Below the pieces are notes generated by a model. It ran no database searches. It saw only the letters and a program-made list of their open reading frames with translations, and had not been told where the DNA came from. Shown piece by piece: positions 8,169 to 16,521 of a DNA stretch of 64,000 nt (positions are counted from its first letter, which is position 1; every line of letters starts with the position of its first letter). Source of the stretch: Microbulbifer sediminum. GTDB taxonomy: Bacteria > Pseudomonadota > Gammaproteobacteria > Pseudomonadales > Cellvibrionaceae. The position numbers and the translations under genes are program-made. Location of the stretch: assembly GCF_021729035.1 (NCBI RefSeq), contig NZ_JAJSAP010000001.1:496001-560000 (forward strand), read 5' to 3'.

Positions 8169-9196
8169 ACGCCGAAATCCTGAACGAGAGCCTGACTTAC
8201 GCCCAATGGCTGCCGATTATCTTTATCGGGCTTATGGGCCTCGCGGTACTGATCTACGCCATCCTGGACGGATACGACCTCGGCGTTGGCATACTGCTGC
8301 CCATGCAATCCAGAGATGAGGCGCAGCGGGATACCATGATTGCCTCAATCGGACCCTTCTGGGACGCCAATGAAACCTGGCTGGTACTCGCCGTGGGCAT
8401 TCTGCTGATCGCCTTCCCCGAAGCCCACAGCATGATCCTGATGCACCTCTATATTCCGGCGGCCCTGATGCTGATAGGCCTGATCATGCGCGGGGTCGCT
8501 TTCGACTTCCGCGCCAAGGCAGCGGTCGACCTGAAACTTACCTGGGACCGAACCTTCAAGGCAGGATCACTGCTGACCACACTCACCCAGGGCTATATGC
8601 TGGGGCAGTATGTGATGGGGTTCGACAGCCACTGGAACGCACTGCTGTTCTCCTGCCTCAGCGCCCTGGGAGTCACCGCAGCCTATTCCTATGTCGGTGC
8701 CGCCTGGCTGGTGATGAAAACCGAGGGCGAGCTGCAAAGACGCGCAGTACGCTGGGCGCGGCGCGCGGGCCGGGCAACCTTCCTCGGCGTGGTGGCGGTG
8801 TCAATGGTGAACCCGCTGGTTAACCCGGGAGTATTTGACCGCTGGTTTACCTATCCCCTGGTGATGTTTGTGCTGCTGATCCCGACAGTCTGCTTTGCTA
8901 TTTTTGTCTTTAATGACAGGCTTCTGAAGCGCATGCCAAAGGAAAACGACCGGCACTGCCGTGTGCCATTCTTCCTTACCGTGGCCATATTTATGCTTTG
9001 CTTCTCCGGGCTCGCATTCAGCTTTTTCCCCGAAATTGTTCCCGGCAAGCTCGATATATGGGAAGCCGCAAGTGCCACCGAATCGCTGACGTTTATCCTT
9101 GTCGGTGCTGTAATAGTGGTCCCACTCATCATCGCATACACCGCACTGGCTTACCGGGTCTTCCTCGGTAAGGCAACAGCACTGAAGTACCACTAA
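8165..9196 (+). CDS. cioB: cytochrome bd-type quinol oxidase subunit II (CioB-like)
   Basis: A 343-aa membrane protein beginning at the ATG that overlaps the cioA stop by 4 nt, so the two are translationally coupled. The N-terminal YAILDGYDLGVGILLP, then RDTMIASIGPFWDANETWLV, is the signature of CydB/CioB subunits. About eight to nine transmembrane helices follow. It binds subunit I to form the oxidase in the inner membrane. No small CydX/CydS-type reading frame is visible after it. A GC-rich hairpin lies 15 bp downstream. Confidence 0.92.
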   Translation: MNAEILNESLTYAQWLPIIFIGLMGLAVLIYAILDGYDLGVGILLPMQSRDEAQRDTMIASIGPFWDANETWLVLAVGILLIAFPEAHSMILMHLYIPAALMLIGLIMRGVAFDFRAKAAVDLKLTWDRTFKAGSLLTTLTQGYMLGQYVMGFDSHWNALLFSCLSALGVTAAYSYVGAAWLVMKTEGELQRRAVRWARRAGRATFLGVVAVSMVNPLVNPGVFDRWFTYPLVMFVLLIPTVCFAIFVFNDRLLKRMPKENDRHCRVPFFLTVAIFMLCFSGLAFSFFPEIVPGKLDIWEAASATESLTFILVGAVIVVPLIIAYTALAYRVFLGKATALKYH

Positions 9197-10017
9197 CAAC
9201 AATTCCTTCCGGGGCCCGGATCCTGGGCCCCATTTCCCGCGATCCGTCACCCTGGTACCAGCCGCACCAGCCCCACCTTCGAAAACACCGGCCGTGCTGG
9301 TGCCGATTTCCGGCATTCCCCGGTTACCCTCCTGCATGGGTGAAAGGGGGGAACTGACCTCTTTGGGTGACTGGCAATTCACACCAAAGGCCGCCGCCGT
9401 ACCTTAAACACACCCGAAAGCAAACTGAATAAAGGTTCGACTTAGGCGGCGATATTTCGACTTCTCGCCACAGGAAATATTGTTTTTGAGACTTACATCA
9501 AATTCATTGAACCAATGCAACATCGCTCACAAAAAAAGCGTGATAACAATCTTTCCAACGCCAATAAAACTTTATACCATTCAAGCTCTTGAAATAATGA
9601 TAAATAAAAACCGCCATATAAAATCAAAAACAATCCGGCGAATAATAAAAAATAAAACCTTCAAGAGAGAAACCGGTGAAAGCCCAGCTTTTGGATCACT
9701 TTCACCTGCAATCCCGGCCGAGCAATCGGAGGGGATAAAACCCAAAAAAATATAGTTAGAGCAATGGACGCGAAAAACCATATCAACGACAAGTTATCAC
9801 TCCCCCACCCAGCAGCCAGTGTTGTCGGGCAGCCCCCTGCGCATAAATATCGAGAGCACTGTTTCAGCTGATCGCTTTACTGAGCGGGGCCGGAATACCT
9901 CCCTATAAAACGCGCAGCACGCGTGCGTGGCCCAATGCTTACCTGAAGCGCCTGATCACCCGTTCCGTAAAGCATTTCCCCCGGGAAATGACTTAAGCCA
10001 GGCGGAACGGATAACCA
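9197..10017. other. 821-bp gene-free stretch with AT-rich island
   Basis: No convincing gene is seen. After the cioB hairpin there is a direct repeat TTCGACTT at 9436-9443 and 9456-9463 (20-bp period). A strongly AT-rich block then runs from roughly 9470 to 9660, unlike the GC-rich surroundings. An inverted repeat GGTGAAAG/CTTTCACC at 9675-9706 and a small stem CCGA-GCAA-TCGG near 9718 follow. The only longish frame in the AT block starts with TTG and has no ribosome site. It could be a regulatory region for the TetR gene or a remnant of transferred DNA. Confidence 0.5.
9211..9231 (+). terminator. hairpin after cioB
   Basis: GGGGCCC and GGGCCCC are perfect 7-bp arms around a 7-nt loop, 15 bp after the cioB stop. 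Only a short, broken T-run follows (ATTTCCC), so it may be a weak intrinsic terminator or a 3-prime stabilising hairpin. Confidence 0.45.
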
Positions 10018-10707
10018 ATGGTGAGAGACTGGAGTATGGAATTGAGTGATACTGATCAGCTAATCCAGACCAAGCGCAGCATTGCCCTGCCCCGCAAACC
10101 CCAGCGGAAGAATGGTCGGGAAAAATACGAGAAGCTACTGGACAACCTGGAGACACTGCTCTCCGAACGGGAGGCCAGCGAGATTACCCTTGCCGACCTC
10201 AGCGATGCTGCCGGGGTCCCGACGGCTTCCATTTACCACTTTTTCCCCAGTAAGGACGCAGCGCTTACGGCGCTGGCCGAACGCTACTTTGAAACCAACT
10301 TCCATGAGGAGGCTTTTCGGCCGGCGGGAGCTGAGTTCAGCAGCTGGCAGGAACTGGTATGCCTTGTCTGCGAGCGGGCCCTGTCCTACTACCAATCCAA
10401 CACTTCAATGCAGAAGTTGCGGTTTGGCCCGGATGCCAGCTGGGCTATTCGAGACCTGATCCTGTCGAACAACCAGCGCCTGGCACAGATCCTGTACGAT
10501 AGCTGCATAAGGGAATTCCAGTTACCGGACTCCAATGACTGGAACAGCCGCTTCCTGGTTGCCATCAGCATCAGCCACACACTCTGGTCGCTATCCTATA
10601 CGCTTTACGGCCGTATTACCGGGGAGATGACCAGCGAGTCCAAGCGCGCCACCATTGCTTACCTGAAAATGTACATTGGTGAGTTGCTGGAAAAGCGGGT
10701 CGCATAG
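10018..10707 (+). CDS. TetR/AcrR family transcriptional regulator
   Basis: A 229-aa one-component repressor. Residues about 35-95 are a TetR-type DNA-binding domain, with ITLADLSDAAGVPTASIYHFFPSKDAAL as the helix-turn-helix. The remaining C-terminal helices are a ligand domain of unknown specificity. ATG 10018 is used. An in-frame ATG at 10036 is an alternative, because neither start has an ideal ribosome site. It converges on the double-cupin gene with only 11 bp between stops. No operator can be assigned with confidence, although a 15-bp dyad overlaps the cupin start region. Confidence 0.87.
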   Translation: MVRDWSMELSDTDQLIQTKRSIALPRKPQRKNGREKYEKLLDNLETLLSEREASEITLADLSDAAGVPTASIYHFFPSKDAALTALAERYFETNFHEEAFRPAGAEFSSWQELVCLVCERALSYYQSNTSMQKLRFGPDASWAIRDLILSNNQRLAQILYDSCIREFQLPDSNDWNSRFLVAISISHTLWSLSYTLYGRITGEMTSESKRATIAYLKMYIGELLEKRVA

Positions 10708-10718
10708 ACCCGCCAACT

Positions 10719-11396
10719 TCATTCGCGGCCGGCCAGGTCGCCCAGGTGGCCCGTCTTACGGTAAATCACCGCTCCTGTCTCCCGGGTAAAAAACGGATGC
10801 GCCTCCATCGGCGGGTTACGGATCCAGCTACCGGCGGGATAGGCGCAGTGATCATCGTAGAGGGCCCCCTCCAGCACCAGGATTTCCTCCCCCCCGGCAA
10901 AAGCCCGGTCCTGGAACTCCCGGTCAGGGGCACAGCGCACGAGCACCACCCGCTCGCCGTCCAGCTCATGCAGGGGCATCAGCTCCAGGCCCGGCTCAGG
11001 CCCCGGTTCCCATTGCCGTCTCCGTGTATCAATCACGGCGCGCTCCCGCTCACTGTCGCTGTGCTGGTGAAGCTTTACGAATATTACGCAGCCGCGGGCG
11101 CCAACCCGGGGGCTGTGGCTGGAACCAATGGGATTGCGGATATAAGTACCGGCCGGGTAGGTTCCGTGCTCGTCGGCGAACTCCCCCTCCAGTACCAGGA
11201 TCTCCTCGCCGCCGCCATGCTCGTGGGCAGGAAACTCGCTGTCCGGCGCGTAGCGCACCAGGGATGTGGCCCGCGCAACCTCCTCGCCAATGCGATCCAG
11301 CATCATTCTCTCCACCCCCGGCACCGGGGACGGTTTCCATTCATAGTCTCCCGGCAGCACCACCGCGCGCCGGCCGAAATCTGCATTGAGTCTCAT
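10719..11396 (-). CDS. double-cupin protein, ChrR-like
   Basis: A 225-aa protein made of two tandem cupin domains with matching motifs. The first half has FPAHEHGGGEEILVLEGEFADEHGTYPAGTYIRNP and the second has DRAFAGGEEILVLEGALYDDHCAYPAGSWIRNP. The repeat unit matches the ChrR-type cupin found on anti-sigma factors, but the N-terminal zinc-binding anti-sigma domain of ChrR is absent. The first copy keeps two histidines suited to metal binding, while the second lacks them and may be structural. The ATG at 11396 is preferred over a TTG two codons earlier. Role unknown; oxidative-stress sensing or detoxification is possible. Confidence 0.75.
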   Translation of the reverse strand: MRLNADFGRRAVVLPGDYEWKPSPVPGVERMMLDRIGEEVARATSLVRYAPDSEFPAHEHGGGEEILVLEGEFADEHGTYPAGTYIRNPIGSSHSPRVGARGCVIFVKLHQHSDSERERAVIDTRRRQWEPGPEPGLELMPLHELDGERVVLVRCAPDREFQDRAFAGGEEILVLEGALYDDHCAYPAGSWIRNPPMEAHPFFTRETGAVIYRKTGHLGDLAGRE

Positions 11397-11400
11397 CGGC

Positions 11401-11415
11401 AATTCCCGGGGAATT
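11401..11415. promoter_or_regulatory. 15-bp dyad at the cupin start
   Basis: AATTCCC-G-GGGAATT is a perfect inverted repeat ending 5 bp before the cupin ATG on the minus strand, thus overlapping its ribosome-binding region. It could be an operator or an RNA hairpin limiting translation. Confidence 0.35.
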
Positions 11416-11645
11416 TCAGGATATTTTCGACGACATCCTAGTCACAGATTATATGGTAGGCAATTGGAGGGGAGACACCCCCTACCACCAAAGCCATCAA
11501 TGAGCCGATCCTGAGCAAAAACTGGCACCGAATCATTCATCGCTGGCACGACTTGGAACCAACAAGTCGACCTGCCGACATAGACTGCCGCCAGGCCTGA
11601 CACAAGACTCGCGCAGCTGGCGGCTGCACCAACAAGGAGATCAGT

Positions 11646-11909
11646 ATGCCGTTTATAGAAGCCCACACTCTCGAGCGAGACTTCCCGGAATACGCGGATA
11701 AGATCAAGCAGCTTTATCGGGAGGACCTGGAGTTCAAGCTGGAGAGTGAGCGCTACCACCAGCTGGACAAAAAGATACGTGGGCTGGAGGCCTCAGGCGT
11801 GACGACGGATGACCAGAACTACAACGCACTGAAGAAAATGCGGGTACAGATGAAGGATCAGCTGTACCAGCAGATTGTCGAGTTCAGCCCTGCCCACGAG
11901 CCGGGCTGA
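11646..11909 (+). CDS. DUF465/YdcH family protein, copy 1
   Basis: An 87-aa, highly charged helical protein of the YdcH/DUF465 family. The conserved central segment is YHQLDKKIRGLEASGV followed by TDDQNYNALKKMRVQMKDQLYQ. The family is small, cytosolic and functionally uncharacterised, predicted to form an antiparallel coiled coil. AAGGAG lies 7 nt before the ATG. The C-terminus overlaps the convergent PepSY gene by 26 bp. A second copy at 15417 is clearly paralogous (shared HTLE.DFPE, TYHRLDKQIRGLEERGV), and the two bracket the iron-uptake genes. Confidence 0.88.
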   Translation: MPFIEAHTLERDFPEYADKIKQLYREDLEFKLESERYHQLDKKIRGLEASGVTTDDQNYNALKKMRVQMKDQLYQQIVEFSPAHEPG

Positions 11910-13026
11910 GCTGCCCGCCGCCCAGCCGGCACGCGCGTCGCTTTGCCCTGGCAGAGCGACGCTTGCCCCGTCGCCTGGACCACAGGTAGAGGCCGGTTAT
12001 CGCGAGCAGGAACGGGCTTAGCCCGATCACACACCAGAGTATGCGACTGGCCAGGCCGGCAAAGTTCCCGAAGTGCAATCGCCGGTAGCTGTCGACAAAC
12101 TTTGCGCCGAAGCCCGCGTCGCGGATATCAGAACTGGTGATGAAATCGCCGCTGCGCGCATTGTAGGTCACACTGCTGGCATACTGGCTCAACAGCGGGT
12201 TTCCGGTTGGGACATCGCCCCAGAAAGTAATATTGACACCCGGCTCCCAGGGCATGGTGATATAAGTGGCCTCAAAGCCTTCCACCCGCCGGACGGCATC
12301 GTCTTGCAGGGCCTGTAACGAAAGGCGGCCATCGTAGAGGCGCCCCTCCATCACATGATGCCCCTGCCCTTCCGCATGCTCCCCCAGCTCATGGGCAAAG
12401 TGGGTGATATTCCACCAGGCGCCGGTGAAACCAAGCACCAGCAGCACGGGGGAGGCGATCACCCCGCTCATCTTGTGCAGGTCGGAAAAGTACACCATAA
12501 GCCGCGCCTTCCAGCGCAGGGTAAAGAAGTTTTTCCAGAACTTCCGGTGCAACACCAGGCCGGTAATACCGAGCAGGCAGAGAAGGATGGAAAAGATGCT
12601 GCTGACCAGCATCCCCCAGTCGCCCATCAGCAGGGTGTAGTGCAGGTCCAGCAGCCAGTCGGTCAGATAGTGGGTGAGCCCGACCGGCCGGGCAAGTACC
12701 TCGCCGCTGTACTGGTTTAGCAGCGCGTAACGCCACTCGCTGCTCCCATGCGCCATCATGTAGACCAGGTCCGCGCGATTGCGGTCCTGGAACAGGGTCC
12801 AGCCGACAATCTCGTAATCCGGCAACTGCGTTTCCAGGGCCTGGCGCAGGTCATCCAGCCCGAGTCGTTCACTCCCCGCCGAATCGACACGTACACGATC
12901 CTCCATGAGTAGCGCATCGATCTCATGCTTGAAAACCAGGATGCTGCCCGTGAGGCAGATGACCAACAGCGGGACAACGGCCACCAGCGCCATCCAGCTA
13001 TGAAGCTTGAACAGGATCTTATTCAT
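11884..13026 (-). CDS. PepSY-associated TM-helix protein (siderophore/iron reductase-like)
   Basis: A 380-aa inner-membrane protein of the PepSY-TM family, with an N-terminal membrane segment (about residues 10-35), a large periplasmic portion, and at least three further helices, ending in the typical ITGLYLWSRRRGKRR. The HKMSGV...GFTGAWWNITHF segment carries histidines of the sort that bind heme in this family. Members encoded beside siderophore receptors are thought to reduce ferric siderophores in the periplasm. It lies 87 bp downstream of the TonB receptor gene on the same strand, separated by a strong hairpin, and has a good ribosome site (AGGCAGG). Function is inferred from family and context. 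Confidence 0.85.
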   Translation of the reverse strand: MNKILFKLHSWMALVAVVPLLVICLTGSILVFKHEIDALLMEDRVRVDSAGSERLGLDDLRQALETQLPDYEIVGWTLFQDRNRADLVYMMAHGSSEWRYALLNQYSGEVLARPVGLTHYLTDWLLDLHYTLLMGDWGMLVSSIFSILLCLLGITGLVLHRKFWKNFFTLRWKARLMVYFSDLHKMSGVIASPVLLVLGFTGAWWNITHFAHELGEHAEGQGHHVMEGRLYDGRLSLQALQDDAVRRVEGFEATYITMPWEPGVNITFWGDVPTGNPLLSQYASSVTYNARSGDFITSSDIRDAGFGAKFVDSYRRLHFGNFAGLASRILWCVIGLSPFLLAITGLYLWSRRRGKRRSARAKRRACRLGGGQLSPARGQG

Positions 13027-13052
13027 TCTTTGCCTGCCTTTAACACACAGAC

Positions 13053-13076
13053 GGGCGACGGCCCGAGCCGTCGCCC
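13053..13076 (-). terminator. strong intergenic hairpin between receptor and PepSY genes
   Basis: GGGCGACGGC and GCCGTCGCCC are perfect 10-bp arms with a CCGA/TCGG tetraloop. No U-run follows on the minus strand, so it is more likely an mRNA-processing or stabilising hairpin, or partial attenuator, that sets different levels for the receptor and the downstream reductase-like gene than a full terminator. Confidence 0.5.
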
Positions 13077-13113
13077 TCGCCCAGCTGCCAGGGGTTGAAT
13101 TGACCGCGCCGTA

Positions 13114-15252
13114 TCAGTAATTCCAGCTCACTGAAGCACTGAAATTTCGCGGTGCCGCGTAGAATGCCTGGTCCCAGTAGAGGCTGTTGAGGTACTTCTC
13201 ATCTGTCAGGTTGTTGCCGTTCAGGGAGAGGGTCAGGTTTTCACTCGCGGCGTACCGGGCAAAGGCACTGACCGTCGCGTAGGCATCCTGCCTGACCGTG
13301 GCGCCGATGGCAGTGGTCCGTTCGATATCGTCCTGCCAGTTAATGCCACCACCGATTTTCAGCCGCTCCAGCATCGGCAGGCGGTAATTGGCGTAGGCTC
13401 GCAGTACCCGCCCGGGTACAAAGTTGCGCGTCTCCTCGCCTTCCCGGTTTTCGATTTGCAGGTCGGTATAGCCAAGGGAAGCGTGCAGCCCCGGCGCCAA
13501 CTCACCGATCAACTCCAGCTCATAGCCGTGGCTTTCATAATCACGACCCTCGTAGATGGTTGCCCCCAGCTCCGCGTCGAAATAGGCAGATTCCGAAACA
13601 TTGTTATGCTCTGCCCGGAACACGGCCATTGATGCCTGCAGTTTTCCATCCATGAATTCACCCTTGAGGCCGAATTCATTGTTATTGCCCTCAGCCGGCG
13701 CCAGGCGATTCAGGTCTGCCCCCATATCCCGCTGCGGCATAAAAGTCCCGGTATGGCTGACGTAAGCGGAGTACTGGTCCGCGAAGGTATAAACCAGCCC
13801 GGCATAGGGCAGCACTTCCCCGGACGCCTCGGTGCTGTGGTCTTCACCGTAGCTCTCCCCCTCGCTGTCCCAGTCGGTGACCCGCGCACCGGTTATGAGT
13901 GACAGTGCACTGGTGAGTTTCAGGCGTGTGGCGGCGTACAGCGACTGTTGACGGTCGGTCCAGTCGCTGCCACTCAGGCCATCGGTGAATACCGGGCGTA
14001 CCGGGGTATCACCCTGCCATTGGGTAAAGTCGCCGATGGCCGGGAATCCGTTGGCATAGTCGTAGAGTGAGTAGTCCTCCACACTGCCCTCGGCCGCTGT
14101 ATAGCCGAACAACAATTCGTGTTCGCGACCGGCAAAAGCGAAACTTCCGCTCAGGCGCAGGTCCAACAGGTCCTGTTGCTCATCAAGGCCATATTCACTG
14201 GCGTAGCCGATCAGGCCGACCTCGGTGGACGGGTCAGGCAGGCTGTACATGTAGAAGAGCTCGCTATTTCCGTCGATCTCCGCGTGATTGTAATAGGCGC
14301 TGGCCTGCCAGCCGTTGGCAAACTCGTGCTGCAGCTCTACAAATGCACTGGTGTCGACAGTATCCCACCAGGACCAGTCCGCCGAGGTACTCGCGGAGAC
14401 GTCGTAGTCGGTGGGAGAGCCGTCGTTATAGGTCAATGGAAGCGCCCCCCACAGGGGGCTGTTGGCACGGCTTTCCTGGTGGCTGATCCCGCCGGTGAGG
14501 CGTGTCGAGCTGCCCAGCTCATGCTCCAGCACACCATAGGCGACGTTCTTGTCGATGCCGTAGCGATCCAAATGGGAATCGCGACTCTCACTGGCAGCCA
14601 CAAAACGCCCCCGCAATGAGCCTGTCAGGGGTGCGCTCAGGTCTGCTTCCACACGTCGTTTGCCCCAGGAGCCGGCGGTGCCACGGAGGACCATTTGCAG
14701 CTCATCGGTGGGACGCTTTCGTACCATATTGATGGTGGCAGAGGGATTACCGGCACCGGCCATCAGGCCACTGGCGCCACGCACGACTTCGATGCGTTCG
14801 TAGATAGCGGTATCGATTTCACCATTCTGGTTGCCATAGGTGGCCTGAACACCAACCCCGTCAAGCTGGAAATTGGTGATATCAAAACCCCGGGCGGTGT
14901 AGTAGGTGCGATCCGTCTCGACACTTTCCACCATGATGCCCGGACTGGTCGCCAGCGCCTCATTCAGGCTGTCGATGGCGAAGTCATCCAGCACTGCACG
15001 ACTGATCAGGGAGACAGACTGCGGTGTCTCAAGCGCGGTGAGCCCCAGCCCGGTCGCGGTATCCATTTCCCCCGGCAGGTAGGTGCCCCTTTCTTCCCCG
15101 GTTACTTCCACCTGCTCCAGCGCCGCCTGTGACGGCTTTTGGTCTTCCGTGGCCTCCTCGGCCAAGGCCAGGCCGGTCCCTGTGCCGTTGATCGCGACCA
15201 GTGCCGCTGCGATTAGCGTGCGACGCATCCCCGTTGGATTTTCAGTGCCCAC
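13114..15252 (-). CDS. TonB-dependent siderophore receptor
   Basis: A 712-aa outer-membrane receptor. After a signal peptide (MRRTLIAAALVAINGTGTGLALA), a TonB-box-like EQVEVTG precedes the plug domain with ETPQSVSLISR, RGFDITNFQLDGV and ERIEVVRGASGLMAGAGNPSATINMVRKRPT. These are hallmarks of the FhuA/FpvA/FoxA siderophore class. The barrel ends with the C-terminal aromatic motif SASVSWNY. A GTG at 15252 is chosen because GGGGAG lies 6 nt upstream. An ATG at 15228 directly before the signal peptide is the alternative. A Fur-box-like sequence lies upstream and a PepSY reductase-like gene downstream. The cognate siderophore cannot be read. Confidence 0.9.
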   Translation of the reverse strand: MGTENPTGMRRTLIAAALVAINGTGTGLALAEEATEDQKPSQAALEQVEVTGEERGTYLPGEMDTATGLGLTALETPQSVSLISRAVLDDFAIDSLNEALATSPGIMVESVETDRTYYTARGFDITNFQLDGVGVQATYGNQNGEIDTAIYERIEVVRGASGLMAGAGNPSATINMVRKRPTDELQMVLRGTAGSWGKRRVEADLSAPLTGSLRGRFVAASESRDSHLDRYGIDKNVAYGVLEHELGSSTRLTGGISHQESRANSPLWGALPLTYNDGSPTDYDVSASTSADWSWWDTVDTSAFVELQHEFANGWQASAYYNHAEIDGNSELFYMYSLPDPSTEVGLIGYASEYGLDEQQDLLDLRLSGSFAFAGREHELLFGYTAAEGSVEDYSLYDYANGFPAIGDFTQWQGDTPVRPVFTDGLSGSDWTDRQQSLYAATRLKLTSALSLITGARVTDWDSEGESYGEDHSTEASGEVLPYAGLVYTFADQYSAYVSHTGTFMPQRDMGADLNRLAPAEGNNNEFGLKGEFMDGKLQASMAVFRAEHNNVSESAYFDAELGATIYEGRDYESHGYELELIGELAPGLHASLGYTDLQIENREGEETRNFVPGRVLRAYANYRLPMLERLKIGGGINWQDDIERTTAIGATVRQDAYATVSAFARYAASENLTLSLNGNNLTDEKYLNSLYWDQAFYAAPRNFSASVSWNY

Positions 15253-15317
15253 AATCTGCTCCCCTTGTTGTGTCCCTGTTGTTACGGCGGGCATCTTAGT
15301 AAACCGTAAACGCTTTT

Positions 15318-15336
15318 GCAAATTATTATCATTTCG
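15318..15336 (-). promoter_or_regulatory. candidate Fur box upstream of the TonB receptor
   Basis: On the minus strand the 19-mer containing TGATAAT then AATT matches the canonical Fur consensus at about 13 of 19 positions by eye. It lies about 65 bp before the receptor start, in the gap shared with the divergent DUF465 gene. Iron repression is what the family would predict. Confidence 0.5.
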
Positions 15337-15416
15337 CTTTAACAATGGGGCCGCTGTCACCCTTTGCAACTACAATAAATCCTGTGGCAGATTAAAAATT
15401 AGCCAGGAGTCGATCA

Positions 15417-15668
15417 ATGGCCATTGCTCCCCATACTCTGGAAGCGGACTTTCCCGAGCACTCAGAAACCATCCGCCGGCTCAGTGAAGTCGACCTGGAC
15501 TTCAAGGCCCAGAGCGACACCTACCACAGGCTGGATAAGCAGATACGGGGCCTGGAGGAACGCGGTGTCGCCACCGATGACCAGCATTTCAACTCACTGA
15601 AGATTCAGCGGGCCCATATGAAAGACCGGCTGTATCGGCGGATTACCGACATGAATATCCATCTGTGA
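15417..15668 (+). CDS. DUF465/YdcH family protein, copy 2
   Basis: An 83-aa paralogue of the protein at 11646, with the same core (YHRLDKQIRGLEERGV, TDDQHFNSL, MKDRLYRRI) and a predicted helical hairpin. AGGAG lies 8 nt before the ATG. It diverges from the TonB receptor across a 165-bp gap that carries the Fur-like site, so its expression may respond to iron. Family function is unknown. Confidence 0.87.
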   Translation: MAIAPHTLEADFPEHSETIRRLSEVDLDFKAQSDTYHRLDKQIRGLEERGVATDDQHFNSLKIQRAHMKDRLYRRITDMNIHL

Positions 15669-15857
15669 GCAGTTGGACGTGCGGGAACGGGGAAACACCG
15701 GGAAACCAGGGCGACGGCCCAGGTGTCGGACAGGCAGCCTCTCAGGATGCCCACTGAAACAGGGCGAACGATGACGGCCTGGACCGCAGGCGCAAGAAAG
15801 GTCAGGGCCATGTCGCTGTTTAAGGTATGAGTGAGCGCAGGACGAGAGCGGCGGCAC

Positions 15858-16502
15858 TTATAGCGCCATCAGCGCTGCAATGGCCGCGGCCACCAGTAGC
15901 GCACAGGCCCAGATCAGGTCGAAATTGACCCAGCGCTGCCGCAGGATGGCCAGGCCGAACTTCCGGTACACAAACCAGGCAGTGATCCCCATCACGAGCA
16001 GCATGGCAGCGGTATGCAGGGCTACTGCCACCAGCATTGCGACTCCACCGCTCTCGCCGTGGCCGGTATGTGCGGCGTGCCCCTCCATACTCCCGGCAAC
16101 CCCCAACAGCACCGGCACCACCATAAGACCCGCACCGTGCGCGGTGGCCATCAGGAAAGACCAGAGGAACAGGTCCCCCGCCCCGACTTTCATACCCACC
16201 CAGCGTGGATGGCGATAGTAATTGAACAACTTGTACAGACCGAATAGCAGCAGCACCCCCGCGGTAATCCACTGCAGGGCAGCCAGCGACACCACCCGCA
16301 AGCCTAACAGCACCAGCACTACCGCCAGGCCAATTGCAAGGGCGTGCCCGGCGGCAATGGGTATCAGGGAGAGCCAGATAACCCGCTCGCGCTGCTGCTG
16401 CAACCCCAGTGACAGGGCAAACAGCCAGCCCATGCCCGGGTTGAGGCCATGAAAGGCACCGAAGCCGATCATGGCCAGCCACGGGCCAACGGGGCCTAGC
16501 AT
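15858..16502 (-). CDS. polytopic membrane protein with conserved His motifs
   Basis: A 214-aa protein with about six hydrophobic helices and histidine-containing motifs AFHGLNPGMGW, AAGHALAIG and MATAHGAGLMVVP, plus a loop rich in histidine and glycine (HAAHTGHG). This pattern recalls nickel/cobalt-transporter-like and UreH/DsbD-type membrane families, but I cannot place it firmly. The ATG at 16502 lies just past the methanethiol oxidase stop (16522), and a GTG at 16514 is also possible. A much longer frame would overlap that gene. The tight arrangement suggests cotranscription and perhaps metal supply or export of a product for the oxidase. Confidence 0.65.
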   Translation of the reverse strand: MLGPVGPWLAMIGFGAFHGLNPGMGWLFALSLGLQQQRERVIWLSLIPIAAGHALAIGLAVVLVLLGLRVVSLAALQWITAGVLLLFGLYKLFNYYRHPRWVGMKVGAGDLFLWSFLMATAHGAGLMVVPVLLGVAGSMEGHAAHTGHGESGGVAMLVAVALHTAAMLLVMGITAWFVYRKFGLAILRQRWVNFDLIWACALLVAAAIAALMAL

Positions 16503-16521
16503 CTGGTCCGCCACGCCGTCA

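Noticed and set aside
9668-9745. Possible cobalamin-type riboswitch, because GAAACCGGTGAAAGCCC resembles part of the conserved core
   Set aside because: The invariant CGCnACTGT segment and later elements are missing, and the next gene is a TetR regulator, not a B12-related gene.
9480-9755. A 91-codon plus-strand frame in the AT-rich island
   Set aside because: It begins with TTG without a ribosome site, has the composition of random AT-rich DNA and no recognisable domain.
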